64,000 bases of DNA from NCBI GenBank assembly GCA_035456405.1, contig DATIDG010000075.1:1-64000 (forward strand), given 5' to 3'. This document shows positions 33,399 through 45,789 of this stretch, in pieces. This stretch comes from JAGVSZ01 sp035456405. Its GTDB lineage: Bacteria > Pseudomonadota > Gammaproteobacteria > Burkholderiales > SG8-39. The position numbers were made by a program, and so were the translations under genes. The notes below the pieces were generated by a model. The model searched no databases and was not told the origin of the DNA. It saw only the letters and a list, made by a program, of their open reading frames with translations. Each line of letters opens with the position of its first letter. Within the stretch, counting starts at the first letter, position 1.

Positions 33399-34645
33399 GG
33401 GTGACGCGCCTCTCCTGCTTCACCGGCCTTGCGGACTGCGAACTCCGTCGCGAGCGGTCCGAGGAACGCGAGGATGGTGATCGCGAGCACCATGGCCGCC
33501 GAGATTTCCCCGCCGAGCTTCGGGTCGAACCGCGCGAGGTCTTGGAGCAGCAGGAGGGCGATGCCCGACATCGGCGCGAGCCCGAGGTTGACGAGCCAGG
33601 CACCCCTCAAGCTGAGAGCGCTCGCCCGCGCCAGGACGAGGATCGCGACCGCCTTGCCGACGAAGCGCGCGGCGATGAAGCCGAGCGCCGTCGCGAATGC
33701 CGCTCCCCATCCCGAGAACTCCAGGCTCGCGCCCGCAGCGGCGAACAGGATCACGACGAAGAGCATCGTCGTCTCGCCGAAGCGCAGCGACACGAAGTGC
33801 CGCTCGCGATCGAGCGCGCGGGCGAGCACGCCGAGCAGCAGCAGCGTGAGGGGCATCGAGAGTTTCAGGGCGGCCGCGCCGGCCACCGTCAGCAGCACGA
33901 TCGCCACCAGGATCGAGAACTGGAATCCCGGTCGCCGCCCGAGCAGCTTGAGCAGTGCCAGCGTGGCCACCGCCACCACCACCGCGGCGGCGAGCGACCC
34001 GCCGACAAGGTAGGCGGGGTGCGCGAGCATGACGAGCGGGTCACGCTGATGCTCTAGGTGTACCCAACCGACGATGATCGCGAGTCCCACGACGGCGTAC
34101 GTGGTGTTGAGCGCGGTGAGCAGCAGCAGGCGCTCGGTGACCTGGCCCTGCGCGCGCAGGTCCTTCACCATCGTCATGACTACGGCGGGCGAGGTCGCCA
34201 TTGCCAGCACTGCGGCCGCCGACGCCGCGACCGGCCGCTCGCCGAGCACGGTCAGGAGCGTGAACACCGCGGCGAACGCGAGGCCGGCCTCCAGGACGCT
34301 CGTGGCGAGCAGCCACGGATTGCGGCGCAGCCAGCCCAAGTCGACACGCTGCCCGAGCTCGAACAGCAGCAGCCCGACGGCGATCTCGACCAGCACGTGC
34401 AGGTCGCCGAGCGTCTCGCCGGTGATTACCCCGCTCGCCTCCGGCCCGAGCACGGCGCCGACGGTGATGTAGCCGAGAATGCGGGGCAGGCGCAGCCAGC
34501 GCCGCGCGGCCTCTCCCGCGACGATTGCCGCGACCAGCAGCACGCCCACCCACAGCAGCTGGCCGAACGGCAGCGGCCAGCGCGGAAGGAAGAACAGGCT
34601 CTCAAAGCTCACGAATGCAGGTCTTATTGTGTGGGCGGCGTCCAA
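33395..34645 (-). CDS. cation/proton antiporter, CPA2 family (KefB/KefC-like membrane domain)
   Basis: A 416-residue inner-membrane protein with about twelve helices. Typical CPA2 segments are LRLPRILGYITVGAVLGPEA, ILVEIAVGLLLFELG-like (VEIAVGLLLFELGQRVDL) and AMATSPAVVMTMVKDLRAQG, followed by FAAAGASLEF. The C-terminal RCK/TrkA-N domain of KefB/C is absent. It probably exchanges K+ or Na+ for protons. The start is taken as TTG; a GTG 11 codons later is equally plausible, and neither has a good ribosome site. It is the first of three overlapping genes and lies within the glucan/trehalose block, consistent with a role in osmotic ion balance. Confidence 0.9.
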   Translation of the reverse strand: MDAAHTIRPAFVSFESLFFLPRWPLPFGQLLWVGVLLVAAIVAGEAARRWLRLPRILGYITVGAVLGPEASGVITGETLGDLHVLVEIAVGLLLFELGQRVDLGWLRRNPWLLATSVLEAGLAFAAVFTLLTVLGERPVAASAAAVLAMATSPAVVMTMVKDLRAQGQVTERLLLLTALNTTYAVVGLAIIVGWVHLEHQRDPLVMLAHPAYLVGGSLAAAVVVAVATLALLKLLGRRPGFQFSILVAIVLLTVAGAAALKLSMPLTLLLLGVLARALDRERHFVSLRFGETTMLFVVILFAAAGASLEFSGWGAAFATALGFIAARFVGKAVAILVLARASALSLRGAWLVNLGLAPMSGIALLLLQDLARFDPKLGGEISAAMVLAITILAFLGPLATEFAVRKAGEAGEARHP

Positions 34646-34790
34646 GGATGCGCACGGTCACGCGCCCTCCCTCACCGCACGATCGAAGTCTACCGCGCCG
34701 GGGAAACCGTCACGACGGCGGCGCCTTGCTTCTTCGAGAATGGCCCGGTGGCCAGCGCCGGACGATGCGCCCCGGCGCGAGGGCCGGGCG

Positions 34791-36020
34791 TCACTCGTAA
34801 ATGTTCGTTTCGGCGCGCACCTCGGCCATCGGCACCACGACGATGCCCGAATCCGTGACGTGGTTTCGGGCACGATCGGTCTCCGGCTCGTAGCCCAGTC
34901 GCTCGCCGGGGTCGATTGCGTTATACCGGTCGATGATCGCGCGCCGTACGCGGGCGCCGCGCCGGATCACGCAGTAGTCCATGATGATCGAGTCTTCGAC
35001 CACCACGTCCTCCTCGAGCAGCACCTCCCGGCGGATGACCGAGTTGCGAACCTCGCTCCCGCGGATCAGGCTGCCCGTGCCGACGTGGCTGCGCACGATT
35101 CGCCCGTCGAGGATGTTGGCCGGCGGCCCCTGGTACGCGCTCGACAGGATCGGCCAGCGCGGATTGAAGAGGTGCAGCTTCGGCTCCGCGCCGAGGGTGT
35201 CCATGTTCGCGTCGAAGTAGGCATCGATCGTGCCCACGTCGCGCCAGTATGCCTGCTCCTCGTGCGGCCGCACGCCCGGGACCCGGTTCGAGGCGAAGTC
35301 GTAGGCGTAGATGCGGTGCGACCGGATAAGGCGGGGAAGTACGTCGCGGCCGAAGTCCGTCTCCCCGCGGCTGCGCCCCTCGCGCAGCGCCTGCACGAGG
35401 ACCTCCGCGCCGAAGATGTAGTTGCCCATCGACGCGTAGGCGCGGGTCGGGTCCCCGGAAATCGGGGGCGGCTGCGCGGGCTTCTCGAGGAAGCTCCGGA
35501 TGCGCCCGTCCGCGTCGCAGCGCATGACGCCGAAGGCAGTCGCGTCGGCGAGCGGCACCGGCAGCGCCGCCACGGTAACGTCCGCGTTGCGGCTGCGATG
35601 GAAGTCGACCATCTGCCGCACGTCCATGCGGTAGATGTGATCGGCACCGAACACCACGACGAGCGACGGACGGTTCGTCTCGACAAGGTCGAGGTTCTGG
35701 TAGACCGCGTCGGCAGTGCCGCCGAACCACTCGGGCCCCTCGTGCATCTGCGGGGGCACGACCGTAACGAAGTGGCGCGGCAGGATCGGGGACACCACCC
35801 AGCTCTTGCGGATGTGCTCGATGAGCGACTGCGACTTGTACTGCACCAGCAGGTAGATCGAGTAGATGCGCGAGTTGACGAGGTTGGAGAGCACGAAGTC
35901 CACGATCCGGTAGCGCCCGCCGAAGGGCACCGCCGGCTTCGATCGGACGGCGGTCAGCGGGTGGAGCCGGGTGCCCTCGCCGCCGGCGAGCACCAGTGCG
36001 AGGGTGCGGTCGTCGCTCAT
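34791..36020 (-). CDS. glgC: glucose-1-phosphate adenylyltransferase
   Basis: It makes ADP-glucose, the donor for bacterial glycogen synthesis. The protein has 409 residues: nucleotide-binding VLAGGEGTRLHPLTAVRSKP, FGGRYRIVDFVLSNLVNS, WFGGTADAVYQNL, the sugar-site FLEKP and IFGADHIYRMD-like VFGADHIYRMD, then a left-handed beta-helix C-terminus (SHVGTGSLIRGSEVRNSVI). The start overlaps the upstream TM-protein stop as ATGA. No glgA accompanies it here. Its ADP-glucose could go to a distant GlgA or to an ADP-glucose-dependent maltose-1-phosphate maker. Confidence 0.96.
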   Translation of the reverse strand: MSDDRTLALVLAGGEGTRLHPLTAVRSKPAVPFGGRYRIVDFVLSNLVNSRIYSIYLLVQYKSQSLIEHIRKSWVVSPILPRHFVTVVPPQMHEGPEWFGGTADAVYQNLDLVETNRPSLVVVFGADHIYRMDVRQMVDFHRSRNADVTVAALPVPLADATAFGVMRCDADGRIRSFLEKPAQPPPISGDPTRAYASMGNYIFGAEVLVQALREGRSRGETDFGRDVLPRLIRSHRIYAYDFASNRVPGVRPHEEQAYWRDVGTIDAYFDANMDTLGAEPKLHLFNPRWPILSSAYQGPPANILDGRIVRSHVGTGSLIRGSEVRNSVIRREVLLEEDVVVEDSIIMDYCVIRRGARVRRAIIDRYNAIDPGERLGYEPETDRARNHVTDSGIVVVPMAEVRAETNIYE

Positions 36021-36700
36021 CGCTTCTCCTCCCTCCCGCGGCTCGGCCACCAGCGCTCCAGCATCGTCGCGGCCCAGCGCCGCCCGCCAAGCCCGAATGC
36101 GAGCGCGAGCCCGAACACGACGCCGGCGAGGACGATGAGGAAGCTCGTGCGCACGATCTCGCCGCCGACGCTCATCTGGTCGAGCGCGATCAGCACGACG
36201 AAGGCGATGATCGCGTACTGCGCGATCTTGCCGAGCACGTCCGCGTCCTGGATGCCCACGTTGCGGCAGTAGGTCGTGACCGTCGTGCCGATGAAGCGCG
36301 CGAAATACGCGCCGAACGCGAGGATCAGCAGCGCCACGATGACGTGCGGCACGAACAGCACCACTTGCCGCAGGAGATCCGTGATGTAGGTGAGGCCGAG
36401 GCCGTTGAAGGCGATGATCAGCGCAGCGAGGATGACGACCCAGTACGCGATCAGTCCGAAGATTCCGGTCGTGTCGGTGCTGATGCCGCCCTGCTGCAGG
36501 AAGCCGTCCATCCCGGCCCGCTCGGCGAGGACGTTGAAGTTGATCGCGCGCAGGCCGCGCTCGACCGCGAAGCGCACGACCTTCGCGGCAAACCACCCGG
36601 CGATGAGCACGACGCCCGCGAGGGCGAGTCGCGGCAGGAACGCGCCCGCCTGCGCGAGGAACGCCCGCGCGGGCTCGAGCAGCATGCTGACGTTGTCCAT
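36017..36700 (-). CDS. small membrane protein with conserved MscS-like TM helices
   Basis: A 227-residue protein with about five membrane helices and no MscS beta domain. The repeated helix pattern, LALAGVVLIAGWFAAKVVRF and later FVPHVIVALLILAFGAYFAR, each followed by Gly and small residues, matches the conserved TM-helix repeat (PF05552-type) found in MscS-related proteins. It lies between treS (36 bases upstream) and glgC (four-base overlap), so it is cotranscribed with glucan genes. Channel activity is inferred from fold similarity only. Confidence 0.87.
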   Translation of the reverse strand: MDNVSMLLEPARAFLAQAGAFLPRLALAGVVLIAGWFAAKVVRFAVERGLRAINFNVLAERAGMDGFLQQGGISTDTTGIFGLIAYWVVILAALIIAFNGLGLTYITDLLRQVVLFVPHVIVALLILAFGAYFARFIGTTVTTYCRNVGIQDADVLGKIAQYAIIAFVVLIALDQMSVGGEIVRTSFLIVLAGVVFGLALAFGLGGRRWAATMLERWWPSRGREEKR

Positions 36701-36736
36701 TCGTTGCCTCCTATTGCGATCGCGCCACCGCTCCGC

Positions 36737-40080
<3,344 letters not shown>

Positions 40081-40090
40081 CACCGGCCGC

Positions 40091-42103
40091 TCACAGGAAA
40101 TAGTCGAAGTCCCGCTCGGTGCGCACGCGCCGTCGCAGCCGGAACACGTGCGCCGGCGAGCGCGCGGGATCGAGGCTCACGAAGTTTCGCGGGCCGTTCC
40201 ACAGGTAGCGCGCATTGGTGAGCAGCTCGTGCATCTGGTACGGCGCAGTGGCGTCGAGCCCGAGCGCCGCAAGGTCGAGCTCGACCCATCCCGACTGCGG
40301 ATGATACGGATCCAGGTTCACCACCGTCAGCACCGCGTTCTCGCCGTCCCGCGTGCTCTTCACGTAACAGATCAGGGAGTCGTTGTCGACCGGGAAGAAC
40401 CGCAGGCCCTCGTCCGACTGCAGCGCCGGGTTGTCGCGCCGCGCCCGGTTCACCCGGGCGATGAACCCGGCGAGGCTGTCGTCGCGCGCGATGTCCCAGT
40501 GACGCAGCTGGTACTTCTCCGAGTCGCGGTACTCCTCGCTGCCCGGCTCGCGCGGCTCGGCCTCGCAGAGCTCGAACGCCGGCCCGTAGATGCCGTAGCT
40601 CGCCGCGAGCGTGGCCGCCAGCACGAGCCGGACCATGAAGGCGGGCCGCCCCCCGAACTGGAGGTACTCGGTCAGGATGTCCGGCGTGTTGGGCCACGCG
40701 TTCGGCCGCAGGTACTCGCGCCCCGGCCCTGCGGCGAGCTCGGAGAAGTATTCCGTCAGCTCCGCCTTGGTGTTGCGCCATGCGAAGTAGGTGTAGGACT
40801 GCGTGAAGCCGAGCTTGGCCAGCCGGTGCATCACCTTGGGTCGCGTGAACGCCTCCGACAGGAAGATCGCGTCCGGATACTTGCGCTTCACCTCGGCGAT
40901 CGCCCACTCCCAGAACGGAAACGCCTTCGTGTGCGGGTTGTCGACGCGAAAGATCGTCACGCCCTGCCCGGCCCAGAACTCGAGCACGCTCTCGAGCTCG
41001 GTCCAGAGGCCGCGCCAGTCGTCGGAATCGAAGTTGAACGGAAAGATGTCCTGGTACTTCTTCGGCGGATTCTCGGCGTACTGCACGCTGCCGTCGGGCC
41101 GCTTGCGGAACCACTCGGGGTGGGCCGCGGCGTACGGGTGGTCGGGAGCGCACTGGTACGCGATGTCGAGCGCGAGCTCGATGCCGTGGCCGCGGGCAGC
41201 GGCGGCGAGCTGCCGGAATTCCTCCAGCGTGCCGAGCGCGGGGTGGATCGACTTGTGCCCCCCTTCTGCGGCGCCGATGGCCCAGGGGCTGCCGACGTCG
41301 TCCGCGCCGGCGGCAAGCGCGTTGTTCGGGCCCTTGCGCCGCTCCTTCCCGATCGGATGGATCGGCGGGAAATAGAGCACGTCGAAGCCCATCTTCGCAA
41401 TGTACGGCAGGCGCGCCTCGACGTCGCGGAACGTCCCGTGCCGGCCCGGCTCCGGCGCCGCGGAGCGCGGGAACATCTCGTACCAGGTGCTGAATCTCGC
41501 ACGCTCGCGATCGACGACCAGCGCCAGCTCGACCGGAAAGGTGCACGCGAAGCGGCGATCGGGGTACGCCGCCGCGAGCTCCCCGAGCGGGACATCGAGC
41601 GCCACCGCGCGCAGCGTCGCCGGATCGCGCTCGGCGCGGAGCCGGTCCGCCCAACTTGCGAGCCTGGCGCGCTCGGCCTGCGGCGCGCGCGCCGCCGCCG
41701 CCGCGACGAGATCGGCGCCGGCGAGCGCCGCGATCCGCAAGTCCTCCGCGTCTTCCCGTCGAGCGAAGTCGTGGCGCCACGACAGGAACGGATCCACCCA
41801 CGCCGTCGCCGTGTAGACGTAGCGCCCGAGGCGGTCGACGTCGAAGCTGCCGCGCCAGCGGTCGTTCCCGATCGGCGTCATCGGCGCCTCGTGCCAGTCG
41901 CGCTCGGCCTCGGCGCGCCAGAGCACGCGTGCGGCGAGCACGTCGTGCCCGTCGGCGAAGCAGTCCGCCTCGACCACGACACGGTCCCCGACCACGCGCT
42001 TCACCGCGAAGCGCCCGCCGTCGACGCACGGCGCAACGTTCTCGATCACTGCCCGCACTCGCCCGTCGGACTGGCGCCCGGCATTGCCGCCGCGTTCACT
42101 CAT
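40091..42103 (-). CDS. glgE: alpha-1,4-glucan:maltose-1-phosphate maltosyltransferase GlgE
   Basis: It extends alpha-glucan using maltose-1-phosphate. Of 670 residues, the first 200 form the GlgE-specific N and insert domains and the rest a GH13 barrel with TIFRVDNPHTKAFPFWEW (nucleophile), IFLSEAFTRPKVMHRLAK (acid/base) and NAWPNTPDILTEYLQ. The YFPPIHPIGKERRKGPNN block and the IHPALGTLEEFR segment are diagnostic. The start MSERGGNAG overlaps the glgB stop by 8 bases. TreS-maltokinase follows, so the maltose-1-phosphate route is encoded in one run. Confidence 0.96.
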   Translation of the reverse strand: MSERGGNAGRQSDGRVRAVIENVAPCVDGGRFAVKRVVGDRVVVEADCFADGHDVLAARVLWRAEAERDWHEAPMTPIGNDRWRGSFDVDRLGRYVYTATAWVDPFLSWRHDFARREDAEDLRIAALAGADLVAAAAARAPQAERARLASWADRLRAERDPATLRAVALDVPLGELAAAYPDRRFACTFPVELALVVDRERARFSTWYEMFPRSAAPEPGRHGTFRDVEARLPYIAKMGFDVLYFPPIHPIGKERRKGPNNALAAGADDVGSPWAIGAAEGGHKSIHPALGTLEEFRQLAAAARGHGIELALDIAYQCAPDHPYAAAHPEWFRKRPDGSVQYAENPPKKYQDIFPFNFDSDDWRGLWTELESVLEFWAGQGVTIFRVDNPHTKAFPFWEWAIAEVKRKYPDAIFLSEAFTRPKVMHRLAKLGFTQSYTYFAWRNTKAELTEYFSELAAGPGREYLRPNAWPNTPDILTEYLQFGGRPAFMVRLVLAATLAASYGIYGPAFELCEAEPREPGSEEYRDSEKYQLRHWDIARDDSLAGFIARVNRARRDNPALQSDEGLRFFPVDNDSLICYVKSTRDGENAVLTVVNLDPYHPQSGWVELDLAALGLDATAPYQMHELLTNARYLWNGPRNFVSLDPARSPAHVFRLRRRVRTERDFDYFL

Positions 42104-43973
42104 CGGCGCCCTCGTGCACGAGGAACAGCGTTGCGAGCGGAGGCAGCGATACCGTGACCGAGTGGAAGCGGCCGTGCGCCGGGACCGGTGCGGCCTCCAC
42201 GCCGCCGAAGTTGCCCACGCCGCTCCCGCCGTACAGCGTCGCATCGCTGTTCAGCGCCTCGCGCCAGAACCCGCCGTGCGGCACGCCGAGGATATAGTTG
42301 GGGCGCGGGACGGGCGTGAAGTTGCATGCGACGACCACCGGCCTGCCGCGCTTCGATTTGCGCAGGAACGCGATGACGCTCTCCTCCGTCGCATGGCAAT
42401 CGATCCACTCGAACCCGGCCGCGTCGAAGTCGACCTCGTGCAGCGCCGGCTCGGCGCGGTAGAGCCGGTTCAGGTCCGCCACCCACCGCTGCAGCCCCGC
42501 ATGGTCCGGGTGCTGCAACACCCACCACTCGAGCCCTTCGTCGTGCGCCCACTCGCGCCGCTGTCCGAATTCGCCGCCCATGAAGAGCAGCTTCTTGCCG
42601 GGATGCGCCCATTGGTAGCCGTAGAGTGCGCGCAGGTTCGCGAACTGGCGCCAGGTGTCGCCGGGCATCTTCCCCAGGAGCGAGCCCTTGCCGTGCACCA
42701 CCTCGTCGTGGGAGAGCGGCAGCATGAAGTTCTCCGCGAACGCGTACCAGATCGAGAAGGTCAGCCGGTCGTGATGGTACTTGCGATGAATGGGGTCCTG
42801 GGCGAAATAGCCGAGCGTGTCGTGCATCCAGCCCATGTTCCACTTCATGCCGAAGCCGAGGCCGCCGACGTAGGCCGGCCGCGACACCATCGGCCACGCG
42901 GTCGACTCCTCGGCGATCGTCTGCACGTCCGGATGGTCGCGGTACACCGCCTCGTTCAGCATGCGCAGGAATGCGATCGCATCGAGATTCTCCCTGCCGC
43001 CGTAGCGGTTCGGGATCCACTCGCCCTGCTTGCGGCCGTAGTCGAGGTACAGCATCGACGCGACCGCGTCGACCCGCAGGCCGTCCACGTGGTACCGGTC
43101 CAGCCAGAACAGCGCGCTCGAGAGCAGGAACGCGCGCACCTCGTTGCGACCGTAGTTGAAGATATTGGAGCTCCACTCCGGGTGGAACCCCTGGCGCGGA
43201 TCGGCGTGCTCGTACAGGTGCGTCCCGTCGAAGTAGGCGAGGCCGTGGCCGTCCCCCGGGAAGTGCGATGGCACCCAGTCGAGGACGACGCCGATGCCCG
43301 CCCGATGGAGCACGTCGACGAGATACATGAAGTCCTGCGGGGTCCCGTACCGCGCGGTCGGCGCGAAGTACCCGGTCGTCTGGTAGCCCCACGAGCCGTA
43401 GAAGGGGTGCTCGGTCAACGGCAGCAACTCGACGTGCGTGAAGCCGAGCTCGCGCACGTGGTCGGCAAGCGCGTGCGCGCACTCGCGGTAGCCGAGAAAG
43501 CCGCCGCCGTCGGCGCGCCGCCACGATCCGAGGTGGACCTCGTAGATCGAGACCGGCGCGTCGAGCGCGTTCGCGGCGCAGCGCGACGCCATCCAGTCGC
43601 CGTCCCCCCACTCGTATTCGAGGGTCCAGGCGCGCGACGCGGTGTCCGGCGGCGTCCGCGCGTACAGCGCGAAGGGATCGGCCTTGTCGCTCGTGAATCC
43701 CTCGCGCGTCGAGACGACGTGGAACTTGTACGCGTCGCCGCGCTTGACGCCCGAAATGAAGCCTTCCCACAGCCCCGAGCCGTCGCCGCGCACGTGCAGG
43801 GGATGCGCGTCCGCGTTCCAGCCGTTGAAGTCGCCGATCACGGCGACCTTGCGCGCGTTCGGCGCCCACACCGCGAACTGCGCGCCGCCTTCGCGCAGCA
43901 CGCAGCCGAGCTTCTCGTACAGCCGCCCGTGCGTGCCCTCCTTGAGGAGGTAGACATCGTGATCGGTCAGCAC
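42096..43973 (-). CDS. glgB: 1,4-alpha-glucan branching enzyme
   Basis: It introduces alpha-1,6 branches. The protein has 625 residues: CBM48 (GAQFAVWAPNARKVAVIGDF), then a GH13 barrel with VDGLRVDAVASMLYLDYGR, TIAEESTAWPMVSRP and LPLSHDEVVHGKGSLLGKMP. It lacks the extra N-terminal domain of E. coli GlgB, as in the shorter class. GTG follows a GGGGGAAA purine run. It is the first gene of the minus-strand block, with about 200 bases to the next upstream gene, so the main promoter probably lies there, though I see no clear boxes. Confidence 0.96.
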   Translation of the reverse strand: MLTDHDVYLLKEGTHGRLYEKLGCVLREGGAQFAVWAPNARKVAVIGDFNGWNADAHPLHVRGDGSGLWEGFISGVKRGDAYKFHVVSTREGFTSDKADPFALYARTPPDTASRAWTLEYEWGDGDWMASRCAANALDAPVSIYEVHLGSWRRADGGGFLGYRECAHALADHVRELGFTHVELLPLTEHPFYGSWGYQTTGYFAPTARYGTPQDFMYLVDVLHRAGIGVVLDWVPSHFPGDGHGLAYFDGTHLYEHADPRQGFHPEWSSNIFNYGRNEVRAFLLSSALFWLDRYHVDGLRVDAVASMLYLDYGRKQGEWIPNRYGGRENLDAIAFLRMLNEAVYRDHPDVQTIAEESTAWPMVSRPAYVGGLGFGMKWNMGWMHDTLGYFAQDPIHRKYHHDRLTFSIWYAFAENFMLPLSHDEVVHGKGSLLGKMPGDTWRQFANLRALYGYQWAHPGKKLLFMGGEFGQRREWAHDEGLEWWVLQHPDHAGLQRWVADLNRLYRAEPALHEVDFDAAGFEWIDCHATEESVIAFLRKSKRGRPVVVACNFTPVPRPNYILGVPHGGFWREALNSDATLYGGSGVGNFGGVEAAPVPAHGRFHSVTVSLPPLATLFLVHEGADE

Positions 43974-44168
43974 GCGCTTTCCCCCGATGTGCGGTAGATC
44001 GATGCGGTATGCGCCGGCGAGGGAAGGGCCTCACGGCGCGAGGTGGCCGTCCGGCATCTTGTTCTACGGACACGGCATGCGTGCGGCGCGGAAATCGTGT
44101 CCAGTAGAGGCTGACCTCGCATTGCCACTTTGGTTCCGGAGCCTTGCTCCCCGGCGCAGGGCGCCCCC

Positions 44169-44897
44169 TCAGGGGGACGCAAGCAGCGTGCCTGCGAACT
44201 TCGGGTACGTCTCCGCGATCTCGTCGCGAATCCTGCCCCGGATCAGCGCAAGCACGTGCGGCTCCGGCGCGGGCGTGGCCGGGACGCTCGCGGCGCGGTC
44301 GAACTCGAAGCCGGTGCTCGCGACGATCTCCTCGACCGTGTGACCCGGATGCACGGACTCGAGCGCGAAGCGCTTGCGCGACCTGTCGAACGCGAACTGC
44401 CCGAGGCCGGTCACGAGCTTCCACGGGCCGCCGGGGCGATAGACTCCGAGCGGGCTCGTGCCGGGCGCGCTCACGAAGTCGACCTTCTTCACGAAGACGC
44501 GGGACGTGTGCTCTTCGCGGAACAGGATCACGCGCGGGACCAGGAAGTACAGGTACGCCGAACCGAACGACCCCGGCCAGCGCACGTCCACGCGCGGATA
44601 GTCGCCCGCACCGACCAGGTTGATGTTCGCCTCGCCGTCGATCTGCCCGCCGCCGAGGAAGAACACGTCGACGCGCCCCTGCGCGGCACGGTCGAACGTC
44701 TCCACGCCGCCGCTCGTGAAATCGGTGTGCCGGCGCGAGCCGAGGATCGTCACGCGCATCGCGCCGCCGGCGAGCTCGCGCGCGACGAGCGCGGCGGTGC
44801 CGGGGATCGGCGACTGGTTGCCGATCACGACGCTGCGGCAGCCCTCGAGCAGCCGCGCGATCGTGGCGACGAGGACCTCGGTCTTCGTCGTGTTCAT
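44169..44897 (-). CDS. CoA-transferase family protein, subunit B
   Basis: A 242-residue subunit of a two-component family I CoA-transferase (glutaconate CoA-transferase/IpdB-like). Typical segments are EVLVATIARLLEGCRSVVIG, SPIPGTAALVARELAGGAMR, HTDFTSGGVETFDRAAQGRV and VFFLGGGQIDGEANINLVG. ATG overlaps the upstream subunit A stop as ATGA. IpdAB-type members hydrolyse ring-opened steroid CoA esters rather than transferring CoA, so activity cannot be assumed. The divergent neighbour is a carboxymuconolactone decarboxylase, which hints at aromatic or alicyclic catabolism. Confidence 0.82.
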   Translation of the reverse strand: MNTTKTEVLVATIARLLEGCRSVVIGNQSPIPGTAALVARELAGGAMRVTILGSRRHTDFTSGGVETFDRAAQGRVDVFFLGGGQIDGEANINLVGAGDYPRVDVRWPGSFGSAYLYFLVPRVILFREEHTSRVFVKKVDFVSAPGTSPLGVYRPGGPWKLVTGLGQFAFDRSRKRFALESVHPGHTVEEIVASTGFEFDRAASVPATPAPEPHVLALIRGRIRDEIAETYPKFAGTLLASP

Positions 44898-45718
44898 GCG
44901 GACGCGGTCGATGCGGGGCCGGCGAGCCATGCCGTCACCCAGGCGTTGAAGCCCTCGCGCGTGCGCGCCACCTGCGCGTAACGCCCGAGCGCCGCCCCGT
45001 CCGCCGCGTAGCGACCCGGCAAAGCGAGGGGCCAGGCACCGCGGTGCGCGACTGCGATTCGCTCGACGTAGAGCGCCGGGACCACGCCCGCCGAGCGCTC
45101 CGGATCCTCGAGCAAATCGTCATCGACGACCTCCTCGACCGTGACGAAGCTCGCGCGCGACGCCTGCGCGATGTTCACGAGGTCGCGCGAGCGGCCGATG
45201 AACACGTTCCCGAGCCGGTCCGCGCGCGGCGCATGGAAGATCGCGATATCCGGCCGGATCGCCGGCAGCACCACCACCGGGTCGCCGGGTGCGAACGGAT
45301 TGTCGATCACCATCCAGTCGGGCCGGTTGGCGAGGATGTCGGTGCCGAGCAGGCCGCGCAGCGGAATGAACGGCAGCCCTTTCAAACCTGCCTGGAGGCC
45401 GGCGTGGATGGCCGGGCAGGTAGCGTCCATGATCTGCACGCTCCCGTCGCGCGCGGCGGCGGCGAACCGTGGCGCGGTGCCGTACTCGCCGATCGAGACG
45501 GCCGAGGTCTCGATCGCCGCGACGCAGCCGGCGCCGATCAGCACGTCGGCCTGGATGCCGCTCGTCGGCACGCACACGATGCGCAGGTCCCTTGCCCTCC
45601 GCCGCACGAGCTCACGCGTCGCCGCCATGGCGACGCCGTGCGGGTCGTTCGGGATCGCGAGCTTCGCGCCGTCGGGGATTGCGGCGGCGAGCGCCGCGAG
45701 GTCGCACAGGGCGTTCAT
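44894..45718 (-). CDS. CoA-transferase family protein, subunit A
   Basis: A 274-residue partner of the following gene. Family marks are GVAMAATRELVRRRARDLRI, DVLIGAGCVAAIETSAVSIG, ATCPAIHAGLQAGLKGLPFI followed by PLRGLLGTD, and FHAPRADRLGNVFIGRSRDL. The order A then B with a four-base overlap is usual. The upstream region carries a palindrome covering a TATAAT on this strand. The substrate is not evident. Confidence 0.82.
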   Translation of the reverse strand: MNALCDLAALAAAIPDGAKLAIPNDPHGVAMAATRELVRRRARDLRIVCVPTSGIQADVLIGAGCVAAIETSAVSIGEYGTAPRFAAAARDGSVQIMDATCPAIHAGLQAGLKGLPFIPLRGLLGTDILANRPDWMVIDNPFAPGDPVVVLPAIRPDIAIFHAPRADRLGNVFIGRSRDLVNIAQASRASFVTVEEVVDDDLLEDPERSAGVVPALYVERIAVAHRGAWPLALPGRYAADGAALGRYAQVARTREGFNAWVTAWLAGPASTASA

Positions 45719-45738
45719 GAGTGGGCCGTGCGTCGGAT

Positions 45739-45761
45739 TATAGCGACGCAGCGTCGCTATA
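45739..45761. promoter_or_regulatory. 23-bp perfect palindrome spanning divergent -10 boxes
   Basis: TATAGCGACGC, a central A, then GCGTCGCTATA make an 11-bp perfect inverted repeat. On the minus strand, TATAAT (45742-45737) lies at one edge; on the plus strand, TATACT (45758-45763) lies at the other. The two promoters point to the CoA-transferase operon and to the carboxymuconolactone decarboxylase gene. A dimeric repressor bound here would block both. No regulator gene is adjacent, so it would have to act from elsewhere. -35 boxes are weak. Confidence 0.65.
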
Positions 45762-45789
45762 CTGCGCGCCTCGACCGCTCGGAGTCGCC

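Noticed and set aside
42084..43997. A 637-codon plus-strand frame opposite glgB
   Set aside because: Antisense to glgB, whose catalytic residues are all present; composition is typical of a shadow frame.
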